A stretch of DNA of 64,000 bases from Rhizomys pruinosus (GCA_009823505.1 VZQC01009973.1:664657-728656), one strand, 5' to 3'; counted from the stretch's first letter, positions 10,280 to 21,329 are shown. The notes: generated by a model not told the origin, from the sequence alone. A program made the numbers and translations.

Positions 10280-13200
10280 TCCAGGTCTTCGCTATTGTGA
10301 AGAGACCTGTAATAAACATGGCTGTACATGTGTCTCTGTAGTAGGAAGAGTCTGATGGATATATTCCCAGAAGTGGTATGGCTGGGTCAAGGTGTAGGCT
10401 CATTTTGAGTGCTCTCCATACTGCTTTCCATAGTGGTTGTACAAATTTGCATTCCCACCAGCAGTGGATGTGTGTTCTCCTTTCCCCACACCCTCTCCAG
10501 CATTTGGTGTCATTTGTTTTCTTGATCCTTGCAAGCCTTATAGGGGTGAAATGATATATTAAAATGTTTTTATTTTGCATGTCCGTATCAGTGATGTTGA
10601 AAATTTTTAAGATGTTTCTCAGCTATCTCTACTTCCTCGCTTGTGAAGACTCTGCTCAGTTCTTTACTACATCTTTTGAGTGAGTCATTTGTTTTCTTCT
10701 TTGTTTTTTGAGTAGTTTATATATGCTGAAAGTTAATGCTCTTTCAGATGTATCAGCAGTAAAGGTTTCTTCCCACTCTGTGGGTTTTCACTTCACTTCC
10801 CTGATTGTTTCTTTTTTTTATTGGTGCTTTGTGCATTTCATACATCATTTTCCAATTCAGATCAGGCATATTTCCCTTTCCCTTAGTAACTTTTGAGTTT
10901 AATGAGTTCCCTCTTGTCAATTGTCGACCTTATTTCCTGTGCAGCTGCTGTCTGATTTAGAATGTCTTTTTCCTATAATTATATCTTGTAAGTTTCTGCC
11001 ATCTTATTTTTTTCTATCATCTTCAGAGTTATGGGTTTAGTATTGAGGTCTTTGATTCACTTGGAGTTGATTTTTGTACAGGGTGAAAGGTAGGGGTTTA
11101 ATTTAATTTTTCAACAAGTGGTGATCCAGTTTTGTCAACATCATTTGCTGAAGACCCTGTCTTTCCTCCATTGAATCTTTTTGGACCCCTTGTCAAATAA
11201 TTGTATGTGTTCAAGTATGGATTTTCAGCTTTGTTCCATTGGTCTACAGGTCTGCTTTTGAGTCAGTACCTGTTTTTATGAATATAGCATTTTAGTATAG
11301 TTTAATGTCTGGCATATAATGCCCCCTATACTGCTCTTTTCACTCAGGGTTGTTTTGGCTATCAATGATTTTTTGTTGTTCCATATTAATTTAAGAATTT
11401 TTTCCAAGCCTGTGAATAATGTATTTGGGATTTTAATTGGAATTGTACTGAATCTGTATATTAATTTTGGTAGAATTTACATTTTCACTATATTAATTTT
11501 TACAATCCATGAGCATGGGATGTCTTTCCATCTTCTGATGTCTTTCTCAATCTCCTTCTTCAGGGGTTTAAAATATTTGTTGTAGAGATCTTTGGTGTCT
11601 TTGGTTAAGTTTGTTCCTAGGTGTTTTATTGTTTTGTGGCTATTGTGATTGGGAAGCTCTCCTTGGATTCCTATTTCAGTTGTTTGTTGTTTGTGTAAAG
11701 AAAAGCTACTGATTTTTCTAGGTTAATTTTGTATCCCACCAATTTACTGAAACACAATCATTCCTAGGAGTTTTCTGGTGGAGTTTTTAGCATCCCTTAA
11801 GTAAACTGTTATATCATCTCCAAAAAGGGATAGTTTCACTTCCTCTTTTCCAATTAGTATTCCTTTAATTTCCTTTTATTGCCTTATTGCCCTTGCCAGA
11901 TTTTCAAGCACTTTGTTGAAGAGGAGTAGTGAGAAGGAGCAGCCTTGTCCCGATCCTAGCTTTATGGGCAATCCTAACTTTTCTCCATTTAGGATGATGC
12001 TGGCTGTGGGCTTCTTATTTATGGCTTTGATTATGTTGAGGAATGATCCTTCCAGTCCAATTCCCTCTAAGACTTTAATCATGAACAGATGCTGGGTTTT
12101 GTCAAAGGCTTTTTCTGCATCAATTGTGATGATCCTGTGTTTTCTATCCTTCAGTACATTTATGTGTTTTATGATATTTACTGATTGTCATATGTTGAAA
12201 TATCCCTGAATCTCTGGTATGAATCCAACTTGATCATGTTGAATGATCTTTTTTATGTGGGTCTGTATACGGTTTGCAAGTATTTAGTTGAGAATTTTTG
12301 CATCTGAGTTCATTAATGAGATGAGTCTGTAGTTCTCTTTTTTGATTGTCTCCTTGACTGGTTTTAGTATTAGAGTGATGCTGGCTTCATAGATGGAATT
12401 TGGGAGATTTCCCTCTGCTTGTATCCTTCTGTACAGTTTGAGTGATAATGGTTGTAAGTCCTCTTTAAACGTTTTATAGAATTCCGCTCTGAAACAATCT
12501 GGACGTGGGCTTTTTTTAGTTGGGAGGTCTCTTAATTACATTTTCAATTTCTTCATATATTATTGGTCCACTGAAGCTGTAAATCTCTTCTTGGTTTAGC
12601 TTTGACAATTCCCCGGATTGCAGATATTCATCCATTTCTCTTAAGATTTCAAATTTAGTAGAGCATAGGTTTTTGAAGTATTCCTGTATGATTATCTGGA
12701 TCTTTTCATTGTCTGTTGTCATATTTCCCATTTCACCATGAATTCTATTGATTGGAGTTGCTCTTTCTTTCTTTTAGTTAACTGGGCTAGGGGGTCTGTC
12801 TGTTTTGTTTATTCTCTCAATGAACCAACATTTGAATTTACTGATTTTTTGTATTGTTTTGTTTGTTTGTATTTCATTAATTTCTGTTACGATTTTTGTT
12901 ACTTCTTCATGTATGTTGCATTTAGGGTTTATTTGTTGTTGTCTCTCAAGTGTTTTTAGCTGCAGTATTAGCTCATTTATCTGTGCTCTTTCTGTTTTTT
13001 AATGTAGGCACCCAGTGCTATAAACTTCCCTCTTAGGACTGCTTATAAAGTGTCCCATAGGATTTGGTGTGTTGTACTGTTGTTGTTGTTAAGTTACAGG
13101 AATGCTTTTATTTCTTTCTTTATTTTGTCCTTGACCCATTCATTATTCATGAGTGTGTTGTTTAGTCTCCATGTGTTCCTGTAGATAGTAGGGCTTATCC

Positions 13201-14090
13201 TGGTGTTGATATTGAGATTTATTGCACTATGGTCTGATAGGATGCATGTAATTATTTCAATTTTTTTTGTATTTGTTGAGGTTTTTCTGTGTCCAAGTAT
13301 GTGTTGGAGAATGTTCTGTGGGGTGCTGAGTAGAAAATATGTTCTCTGGTGCTTGGGTGGAATATTCAGAAGATGTCTTTGAGGTCCATTTCCTGTATTG
13401 TATTGTTCAGTTCAGATGTCTCTCTGCTTATTCTTTGTCTGGTTTTTCTGTCCAAAGGATTCAATGGGTTATTGAAGTCCCCTACTATGATTGTGCTGGG
13501 GTTAATCTCTGCCCCTAGTTCCTACAGAGTTGCATTTATAAAGGTGAGTGCACCAGAGTTTGGTGTATATATATTTATGATTGTGAAGTCTTCATGTTTA
13601 ATTTTCCATTTGATAAGGATGTAATGACCCTCTTTGTCTCTTCTAATTGCTTATACTTTGAAGTCTATTTTATCTGATATTAAAATAGCATCTCCTTCTT
13701 TCTTTCTGGTACCATTTGCTTAGAATATTTTTTCCTTCCTTTCACTTTGACTTTATGCTTATCCTTAAGGGTGAAGTGAGTTTCTTTTAGACAGCATATC
13801 AATGGATTCTGATTCCTAATCCATTCTCCTAGTCTGTGCCTTTTGATTGTGGAGTTTAGTCCATTAATATTTAAGGTTATAATTGAGAGGTGTGTGTTGC
13901 TACATTTTACCTTATTGTCCATTTGCATTTTTCATTTATGATTCTCCTTCTGCATTTCTGGTTTTATTAACTTCTTTTTCAAGGTGCCTGGGGATAGTTG
14001 CTCCTCTGCTCTGTCCTTTGAATTGTTTCAAGTATTCTCTGAAGGGTTGCTTTTCTGGGCATATATTCTTTCATCTAGTTTACGTCGTGG
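10280..14090 (-). pseudogene. L1 ORF2 remnant of copy C
   Basis: Endonuclease and reverse transcriptase of L1, read on the minus strand. The endonuclease start is at 13680-13928 (SIITLNINGLNSTIKRHRLG; the active-site-region QETH reads KETH). RT segments lie at 12516-12731 and 11876-12082. The palm box that should read F/YADD reads FGDD (about 11806-11836). C-terminal pieces lie at 10275-10580. Frames change many times, so no functional product is possible. Confidence 0.88.
10812..10886 (-). mobile_element. Short L1 3'-tail piece inside L1 ORF2
   Basis: Within ORF2 of copy C, about 70 bp match the reverse complement of the L1 3' tail (TGCTTTGTGCATTTCATACATC, CAATTCAGATCAGGCATA). They replace the usual ORF2 bases between the ..TGATTGTTTC and CTTTTGAGTTT blocks. 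It may be a very short 5'-truncated L1 insertion or a template switch. Confidence 0.65.
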
Positions 14091-14099
14091 AAGATTTTT

Positions 14100-15188
14100 C
14101 TTTTTCCTCAACTAGAATCGTTTTTTGCTGGTTATACTAACCTGGGTTGGCATTTATAGTCATTTAGCACTGGGAATGCTTTGGTCCACATTTTTCTTGC
14201 TTTCATAGTTTGCACTGAAAAGTCTGCTGTAATTCTGATAGGTTTCCCCTTATATCTAACTTGTTGTTTTTCTCCTGTGGCTTTCAGAATTTTGTCGTTG
14301 TTTTGGGCATCTAGTGTTTTAACTATGATATGGCAGGGAGAGTTTCTTTTCTGGTCTAGTCTATTTGGTGTTCTTTGTGCTTCTTGTATTTGAATATATA
14401 TGTCTTTTTTTAATTTGGGGAAATTTTCATCTATTATTCTCGTGACAATCTGATCAATACCATTCTCCTGGGATTCTTCTCCTTCCTCTATCCCTATGAT
14501 GTGGAGGTTTGATCTTTTCATAGTGTCCCACATTTCCTGGTTGTTCCACTCTGTTTATTTTTAAGTTTTTCATAGTCTTTACTTGAGCTTTTTAGTTGTT
14601 CTGTGTTATCTTCTAGGTCTGATATTCTTTTTTCTACTTCCTCCATTCTGCTTCTGAGGCTTTTTCCCATTCTTTCCTTTTGATTGGATGACTGTTCTGT
14701 TTCCTTTTTTTTATTTCTTCATGTGTTTTCTTTACTATTTCCACTTTCTTTTGGAGGTTCTCAATCTTTTCTTGTATCTCCTTGTTTTGCTTATTGGTTT
14801 CCTTTTCCATATCAGCATGGGATCTTTTCGGTGTTTCCACTTCTTTCCAGATTTTGTCATTTTCTCCCTCTAGCTCTTTCCCTAGTCTGTCATTGTCCCC
14901 TTTTAATTCTTTCTGAAGTTTGTCCTTGTCTCCCTCTAGGTCCTGTCTGCATTTTTCATTCTCTCCCCTTAGTTCTATGATTTCTTTGAATATATCTGTG
15001 ATTATTATTCCATGTTCTTTGTCCTGGGTTCCCTCTAGGGAGATCACAATGTAGGAGTCCTCCACAGGCTCTATAGAGTTTGGTGTGGGGTTATTCTGCA
15101 CTTTTCCCATATTGTTCTTTTGTTGTGCTCTCGGAATGTGGTTTGCCTTTTGCCTGTATTCTGATATGAATCTTGAATATCTCTTCAC
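14100..15188 (-). pseudogene. L1 ORF1 remnant of copy C
   Basis: RNA-binding, trimer-forming L1 protein. The N-terminal part reads from a Met at 15188 down to 14634 (184 codons). The C-terminal part is readable at 14132-14533 (QRTPNRLDQKRNSPCHIIVK; SVQTMKARKMWTKAFPVLND). The coiled-coil portion at 14860-14985 is made of ~14-residue repeats of the LEGDKDKLQKELKGDND type, encoded by 42-bp tandem units. Stops between the two parts break the frame. Confidence 0.88.
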
Positions 15189-15189
15189 C

Positions 15190-15710
15190 CTTTTGAAGGA
15201 TTGCTTTCCTTTATTCCTTCAGGTGCCTTCGTTATATTCTCCTTATGTATGGAGTATTGACCTGTCTAGGTTTCAGGCTTTCAATTTTGGTTATATATTG
15301 GAAGGTATCATTCACATTTCCCTTTTTGTTCCACAAGAACTTGGTGGGTAACAACCCAGATGACACCTTCTGAACTTTGTATTCCCTCTGCTACCAGCCA
15401 CTGTCTCTGGAGTTCCAGTTGGGGGGGGGTCGATTTGCTTGCTCTTATACCCTCTGCCTCAGCTGCTAGGGCAGAAGTTGCCCACAGCCTCTGTGTTTGA
15501 TGTCAGCTCCCAGCTCCTAAAATCCTCTGGGATGACACAACATTCTGCACACACTCTGCCCCAGCTGCTTAGGCAACAGTTGCCCAGAGTGTGTGTTTGA
15601 AACTCAGCTCCTGGTTCCAAGAATCCTCTGGGCCAACAAGCTGGTCTGCGCATTCTCTGCCCCAGCTCCTTGTGGAGTAGTTGCTCATGGCCTCTGTCAG
15701 ATACTTTTGA
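15190..15710 (-). repeat. L1 5' UTR with tandem monomer-like units
   Basis: Upstream of ORF1 of copy C, a ~95-105 bp unit recurs about three times (near 15455-15550, 15550-15650 and 15650-15710, the last partial). Each has CTGCCYCAGCTGCT, then GTTGCCCA..G, CTCAGCTCC and AATCCTCTGGG. Tandem 5' UTR monomers with promoter activity are typical of rodent L1. Here they are short and few. Confidence 0.65.
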
Positions 15711-15783
15711 TTACACTTTTGCCATGGCTAAATATGTTGACTATTATTTTGTGATCTTACTTTAATGCTCTTGAAATCTGCCT

Positions 15784-15785
<2 letters not shown>

Positions 15786-15824
<39 letters not shown>

Positions 15825-15895
15825 NGTATATATATGTATATATATGTATATATATATATGTGTATATATATATTTATACATATATATATATATAT
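15786..15895. repeat. (CT)n followed by (TA)n/(TATG)n, with one N
   Basis: A CT run (15786-15824) is followed by the single N at 15825 and then TATATG/TA repeats to about 15895. The N probably marks uncertain repeat length. Confidence 0.95.
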
Positions 15896-16070
15896 TGTGA
15901 GATGAATATTTCATTATTGTAGTCTGACATTCTGTAAGTTGTGAGCATATTTTCTTAAATGAGCTCTTATTTGTTCAAATTGATATTTCTGGAAGAAAAT
16001 TTCACTGGGGTATCTTAATCCTTAATCTTTATCTTCTCCAAGAGACTTACTTATTATTTCTTCATACTCA

Positions 16071-16285
16071 GGGCTGGAGAGATGCCTCAGTGGTTAAGAG
16101 CATTGGCTGCTCTTTCAGAAGACTTGGGGTTCAATTCCTAACACCCACATGGCAGAAAAAAACAGTCCATAATTTTAGTTCCACAGTAATCTGTTGCCCT
16201 CTTCTGACATCCATGGACATGCATGAAACAGGTACACTTACATACAGGCAGGCAATACACTCATACACATAAAATAGAGGAATGT
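16071..16285 (+). mobile_element. B2 SINE, plus strand
   Basis: Head GGGCTGGAGAGATGCCTCAG, box-B-like GGGTTCAATTCC, B2 body and terminal CACTCATACACATAAAATA. Diverged but complete. Confidence 0.88.
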
Positions 16286-17474
16286 TTTTAAAACAAAATA
16301 TTTATAATCCCTTTTAAATAAAATTGAAATTTATTACATGGATTTAAACAGTCCCATGCTTTGAAAAAAATCTACAAAAATTCTCCATCATTTAAAACTG
16401 AAATTTTATACTCTCTGCCCCACATCACTTCCTTCACCTTTACAGTATTTAGTAACCAATCATTCTATTGTATTTTTTAGTCTGATTTTTGTAGATTCCA
16501 CATATAAATGAGATTGTTATCATATTTTAATTTCTTTGCCTGGTTTATTTTAATTATAATGCTGTCTAGCTTCTCTCATGATCTAACAAATGATATTTCC
16601 TTAAAATCTGAATATATTCACATGTAGGCACTTGGATCATTTCGTATCTTCTTTTTTATCAGAAGTTTAATTTATGTTACTTTGATGCTATGTGTACTCT
16701 AAAGTTCAAATTAAAATTAAAAACAAAAGAACTTTTGGCAATTGGTGGCAGCTGGGAGGAGAAATGTCTTAAAGCAATGGTAGGCCCATTACAGTTCCAC
16801 ACTGAAAGACATATGGGGAAACAGATCAAACTTTGTAGGCATATGGGAATTCCTTAAATGGGGTGAGGGGTAATGTGGGGTGGTGTAGAGAAGTGAGAGG
16901 ATTTAAATACCATCAAACTATATTGTATGGAAATAACAAAACTTCAATTAAAAACATGTAAATAAGTTGCTACTTAGACATCATAGAATATTGGTTACAT
17001 AAGACCCAGAACACAGCGTCTTGGGAAGTCTGACATGAATGGGTGAATGGTTGGCCGTCTGTCTGAGTTCCTCTACAGCATTCTGATCCTGGGGTGGAAA
17101 AGACTAAGGTCTTTGAACCACGAAGTAAAATAAAATCCCTCCATAATTGAATGTGCATGGTCTTTGCAGTTCAAGTTATGATTCTTCTAGTCATTAAATG
17201 CATATCCAAAACAGAGCTCATTTTCTCCAAGTTTGTCCCTTGGGGTTAATAGGATATGAACACTAGGGGTCTGTCATCACAGCAGGAAGCCTACAAGGAT
17301 GCATTTCTACCCTGAGCCATGCACGTGAACTTGGTCCATTTCCACAGCTGTCGGTAGACATCATTGTTTTCTATTCATTTGCTAAGAGTCATAATGGAAA
17401 ATGTAACAGCTCCCTGTGGATCTGGTCTATTCTAAGCTCTCTGCATAGATTAGCTCTTTTACTCTCCATTGTGG
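16286..17474. other. AT-rich intergenic DNA, nothing recognised
   Basis: No clear element or gene. The segment around 16760-16950 (G-rich GGGGTGAGGGGTAATGTGGGG) could be an old L1 3' UTR, but this is weak. Confidence 0.5.
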
Positions 17475-17479
17475 TCCAT

Positions 17480-17887
17480 TGTGCTGGATAGCTTTAGTTT
17501 CAACTTGACACACCTGGGTTCAGGGAGCCTCAACTGGGGAATTGGCTCCATTGGATTGGCCTGTGGCCATATATGTGGAGTATTGTCTTGATTCTCAAGC
17601 AGTGTGGGAGGGCCCAGCCCACAATGAGTGGTGCCACCCTGGGAAGGTTGTTGTGTATTGTATAAGAAGGCAGGCTGGGTATAAGGCAGGGGAGCAAGCT
17701 AATTAACAGCACTCCTCCATGGCCTGTGATTCAGCTCCTGCCTCCAGTTTCCTGCCCTGAGTACCTGCCTTGGGCTCCCTGAGTGATGAACTGTGACCCA
17801 GGAGATGTAATCTGAATAAACCCTTTCCTTCCCAAGTTGGTGTCAGTCAGAGTGTTTTGTCACAGAAATGGAAGACATACTAGAACA
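17480..17887 (+). promoter_or_regulatory. 5' LTR of the 17480-19441 element
   Basis: Starts TGTGCTGG and ends AGAACA. It contains GTATAAGAAGG as a TATA-like box near 17660 and AATAAA near 17815 before the 3' end, the order expected for a plus-strand LTR. Confidence 0.85.
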
Positions 17888-17892
17888 GAAAT

Positions 17893-17911
17893 TGGTACCA
17901 GAAGAGTGGGG
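17893..17911 (+). other. Primer binding site, leucine-tRNA type
   Basis: TGGTACCAGAAGAGTGG lies five bases after the LTR end. The TGGTACCAGAAGTGG type is the primer site after which the ERVL (L for leucine) group is named. Confidence 0.75.
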
Positions 17912-18122
17912 TATTGCTGTGACAGACCTGATCTTGGTGTTTTGGGGATGGATTGTGGAGGTGTTTGGGACTTTGGGCTGGGAAGATCATTGAATGCCTA
18001 AAGATTGTTGCTGTGGAGCTTGGAACAGTTTTGCTGAAGGATTTGTAGAAGATGGAGGCCTGGCTTGTGAAGTTTCTAGTTTCAAAGGGGAGCAGAGATC
18101 ATCAGGACTGTGTAATCTGTGG

Positions 18123-18264
18123 GTTCTGGTCAGTCGGGGCTGAAAAATCAGCTGTAAGTAACAAAAGACCAGAACGTGAAGTGAAATCTTTGTTGTACTG
18201 GGACAATTGATGCTGGTTAGCTGGGGCTGAAGAATCAGCTGTAAGTAACAAGAGACCAGCATCA
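18123..18264 (+). repeat. Tandem pair of hairpin units with compensatory changes (domain A)
   Basis: Two ~86-bp units. Unit 1 has outer arms GTTCTGGTC (18123-18131) and GACCAGAAC (18167-18175). Unit 2 has GATGCTGGT (18209-18217) and ACCAGCATC (18255-18263). Both share an inner hairpin GCTGA-NNAA-TCAGC. Between units, one outer pair changes T-A to G-C and another changes G-C to A-T, with both arms changing together. This indicates a conserved RNA stem, not merely a duplicated sequence. Confidence 0.7.
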
Positions 18265-18383
18265 CTGCGTTGAAATCTTCTCAGAAGAATTTCTTCAGGG
18301 TCGGCACACAGAAGCTATGTTCCACAAGGGGCAGGACTTGGTAGTTTGTAAGAGTCTCCTATACAGTTCTGGTGTTGAAATTT

Positions 18384-18580
18384 GAGGGGGGTCACAGAGA
18401 GGAGCCGAGGCTTGGCACTGTGAGAGGTCAGGAAAGACCATTGGTGGAAGTGCACCTCGGTTGCAGTGAAGACCCCAGGATTTCAGGGGTCATGGAGAGA
18501 AGCTGAGATTTTGTGCCAGGAGAGGTCAGAAGAGACCATTGGTGAAGGTGCTGCCTTAGTTTCAGTGGAGACCCCAGGTT
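18384..18580 (+). repeat. Tandem pair of ~98-bp hairpin units (domain B)
   Basis: Each unit is bounded by GGGGTC and GACCCC (18388-18393 with 18471-18476; 18486-18491 with 18570-18575). Inside are arms AGCCGAG/CTCGGTT in unit 1 and AGCTGAG/CTTAGTT in unit 2, around a GGTC/GACC core. One inner pair switches C-G to T-A and another becomes a G-T wobble, so pairing is kept while sequence changes. Confidence 0.65.
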
Positions 18581-19033
18581 TGTAGATGCCAGGACCATGG
18601 GATAACCACCAAGAGCAGCGGCAGGTGTTGATTAGAGTCATCCTGGGCCTGAGAGATTAGCTGTGTGTGCCACGGATGGCAGAGTCAGAGAATGGAAGCT
18701 GCTGAGATCCTTTGGAGCCCAGAAGATCGTGAGTGAATCCCAGGTGTCCAGCCTTGAGCTACTTGCTGGACTTAGGTTTTGTTTGAGTGTGCCTGATTCT
18801 TCCCTTTGAAATAAGACAGTAATTTTTTTGGATTTTACAGCAGCCCACAGTTAAGAGACTTTTAACGGACTGTGAACTTTTAAGTGTTTGGACATTTTAA
18901 GGACTGTGGGGCTTTTAAGGTTGTACTGTCTTAGGTTGTAATTAATGTTAACATCATATTTTGTGGATACTAACTGGAAAGGTGGTGGTTTAATAGTGAT
19001 GTGTTTTGTGTGTCAAGTTGTCAAGGGGTCAAT

Positions 19034-19441
19034 TGTGCTGGATAGCTTTAGTGTCAACTTGACATACTGGGGTTGAGGGAGCCTCAGTTGGGGAATTGGC
19101 ACCTTTGGATTGGCCTGTGGCCACATGTATGGAGTATTGTCTTGATGGTCGAGCAGTGTGGGAGGGCCCAGCCCACAATGAGTGGTTCCACCCTGAGGAT
19201 GTTGTTGTTTATGGTATAAGAAGGCTGGTTGGGCATGAGCCAGGGGAGCAAGCCAGTAAACAGCACTCCTCCATGGCCTGTGCTTCAGCTCCTGCCTCCA
19301 GGTTCCTGCCCTGAGTTCCTGCCTGGGGCTCCCTGAATGCTGAACTGTGACCCAGGAGATGTAAGCTGAATAAACCCTTTCCTCCCCAAGTTAGTATCAG
19401 TCAGAGTGTTTTGTCACAGCAATGGAAGAAAAACTAGAACA
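19034..19441 (+). promoter_or_regulatory. 3' LTR of the 17480-19441 element
   Basis: Same length as the 5' LTR and collinear with it. It has AATAAA near 19370 and ends TAGAACA. Confidence 0.88.
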
Positions 19442-19446
19442 TCCAC

Positions 19447-19904
19447 AATGCTAGAATTCTCATCACTTACAAAGAAAATATTTAGAACAGTTAAACAACA
19501 ACATGGTCCAAATCACATCCACAGTTAATGAAGCCAAGAAGTGATGAACTCTCCAACCAACATTGTTTTCATTTTGGCGCTGGTCAATAATTTTTAATTT
19601 TTCATAGCTAGAAAGATAGATAGATGGATACATAGATGATAGAGAGTTAGTGGAATTCCTACTTTAGAGGGAATTCCACATCACTGTTGATTCTATAAAT
19701 TCTACTGAAATGTCTGAAAATCAATATGAAATTTAATTTGAATATGTATTTACTGGCTCCCCTCTGTCATTCAGATGTCCACTTGCTCTATGCCTGTATC
19801 TAAGGACTGTGAATTTTAACTAAAAAGAAGCCTTCTACAACTAGTCAGCATAACCGCATTGCAGACCATTCAAGTTCAGATGAGATTGTCTCCCTTGAAT
19901 CTTG
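19447..19904. other. Intergenic DNA with a short (GATA)n run
   Basis: Nothing recognised except an imperfect GATA-type microsatellite at about 19610-19647. Confidence 0.6.
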
Positions 19905-20939
19905 TTTTTTTTTTTTTTTTTTTTTTNNNNNNNNNNNNNNNNNNNNNNNNNNNNNNNNNNNNNNNNNNNNNNNNNNNNNNNNNNNNNNNNNNNNNNNNNN
20001 NNNNNNNNNNNNNNNNNNNNNNNNNNNNNNNNNNNNNNNNNNNNNNNNNNNNNNNNNNNNNNNNNNNNNNNNNNNNNNNNNNNNNNNNNNNNNNNNNNNN
20101 NNNNNNNNNNNNNNNNNNNNNNNNNNNNNNNNNNNNNNNNNNNNNNNNNNNNNNNNNNNNNNNNNNNNNNNNNNNNNNNNNNNNNNNNNNNNNNNNNNNN
20201 NNNNNNNNNNNNNNNNNNNNNNNNNNNNNNNNNNNNNNNNNNNNNNNNNNNNNNNNNNNNNNNNNNNNNNNNNNNNNNNNNNNNNNNNNNNNNNNNNNNN
20301 NNNNNNNNNNNNNNNNNNNNNNNNNNNNNNNNNNNNNNNNNNNNNNNNNNNNNNNNNNNNNNNNNNNNNNNNNNNNNNNNNNNNNNNNNNNNNNNNNNNN
20401 NNNNNNNNNNNNNNNNNNNNNNNNNNNNNNNNNNNNNNNNNNNNNNNNNNNNNNNNNNNNNNNNNNNNNNNNNNNNNNNNNNNNNNNNNNNNNNNNNNNN
20501 NNNNNNNNNNNNNNNNNNNNNNNNNNNNNNNNNNNNNNNNNNNNNNNNNNNNNNNNNNNNNNNNNNNNNNNNNNNNNNNNNNNNNNNNNNNNNNNNNNNN
20601 NNNNNNNNNNNNNNNNNNNNNNNNNNNNNNNNNNNNNNNNNNNNNNNNNNNNNNNNNNNNNNNNNNNNNNNNNNNNNNNNNNNNNNNNNNNNNNNNNNNN
20701 NNNNNNNNNNNNNNNNNNNNNNNNNNNNNNNNNNNNNNNNNNNNNNNNNNNNNNNNNNNNNNNNNNNNNNNNNNNNNNNNNNNNNNNNNNNNNNNNNNNN
20801 NNNNNNNNNNNNNNNNNNNNNNNNNNNNNNNNNNNNNNNNNNNNNNNNNNNNNNNNNNNNNNNNNNNNNNNNNNNNNNNNNNNNNNNNNNNNNNNNNNNN
20901 NNNNNNNNNNNNNNNNNNNNNNNTTTTTTTTTTTTTTTT
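19905..20939. other. Assembly gap inside a poly(T) tract
   Basis: N at 19927-20923 (997 bases), bounded by T runs at 19905-19926 and 20924-20939. The content is unknown. Any frame drawn across it is meaningless. Confidence 0.98.
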
Positions 20940-21329
20940 AGTCCCAAAGAGTGTTGGCTGCACATAGTGACTTGCTCTTTAGCTGCACTCCTATATTCCT
21001 CTGTAGACCTTGTATTTTCTCTGTTATGTATGTCTTTGTTGAGCCAATGTCTTACTATGTATCCTTTTTGGGGTTTGTACTAGCAACCCTCTTTCTCTCA
21101 CCTCTGAGCAAATTGGAAATATTATTTTCTAATACAAGTGTTTAAAGTTATAAATTTAACTCTCCATTGTTTTACATATTCTCATATATTTTCAGTTTTA
21201 AATTTCATCTTCAAATACTTTCTAATTTCATATGGGAAAATTATCCAAAGGGAAAAGTATTAGCTCAAATACCTAATGGAAATTAAACATATACTTTGTG
21301 CTCATGAGTGCATGTGTATAGCTGAATGT
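20940..21329. other. Unrecognised AT-rich DNA after the gap
   Basis: 20950-21100 (TGGCTGCACATAGTGACTTG... and TTGAGCCAATGTCTTACTATG) could be part of an old SINE that the gap cuts, but I cannot assign it. Confidence 0.4.

Larger units (their letters stand above)
10095..15710 (-). mobile_element. Near full-length L1 LINE copy C, minus strand
   Basis: This copy runs from part of the 3' UTR (10095-10280) through ORF2 (about 10280-14090) and ORF1 (about 14100-15188) to a repeated 5' UTR (about 15190-15710). All the coding parts are in normal order, spanning ~5.6 kb. The L1 3' tail and poly(A) are not seen at the left border. Both ORFs are broken by many stops and frameshifts. A short foreign L1 3'-tail sequence sits inside ORF2 at 10812-10886. 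Confidence 0.92.
17480..19441 (+). mobile_element. Non-autonomous ERVL-group LTR retrotransposon, complete
   Basis: Two 408-bp LTRs (17480-17887 and 19034-19441), both TGTGCTGG...TAGAACA, flank ~1.15 kb of internal DNA. The flanking 5-mers are TCCAT (17475-17479) and TCCAC (19442-19446), consistent with a 5-bp target duplication with one later change. A primer site TGGTACCAGAAGAGTGG (17893-17909) follows the 5' LTR and a purine tract AAGGGGTCAA lies just before the 3' LTR. By eye the LTRs differ at about 10% of sites, so the insertion is old. No gag or pol is present. The short minus-strand frame at 17987-18265 has no known domain. Mobilisation was presumably by an ERVL-type relative. Confidence 0.88.

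Noticed and set aside
15459..15653. Minus-strand 64-codon frame in the L1 5' UTR
   Set aside because: The frame follows the tandem monomer repeats and has no start context or homology.
19841..21083. Long open frames across 19841-21083 on both strands
   Set aside because: They are almost entirely N and poly(T); the frames exist only because N cannot make a stop codon.
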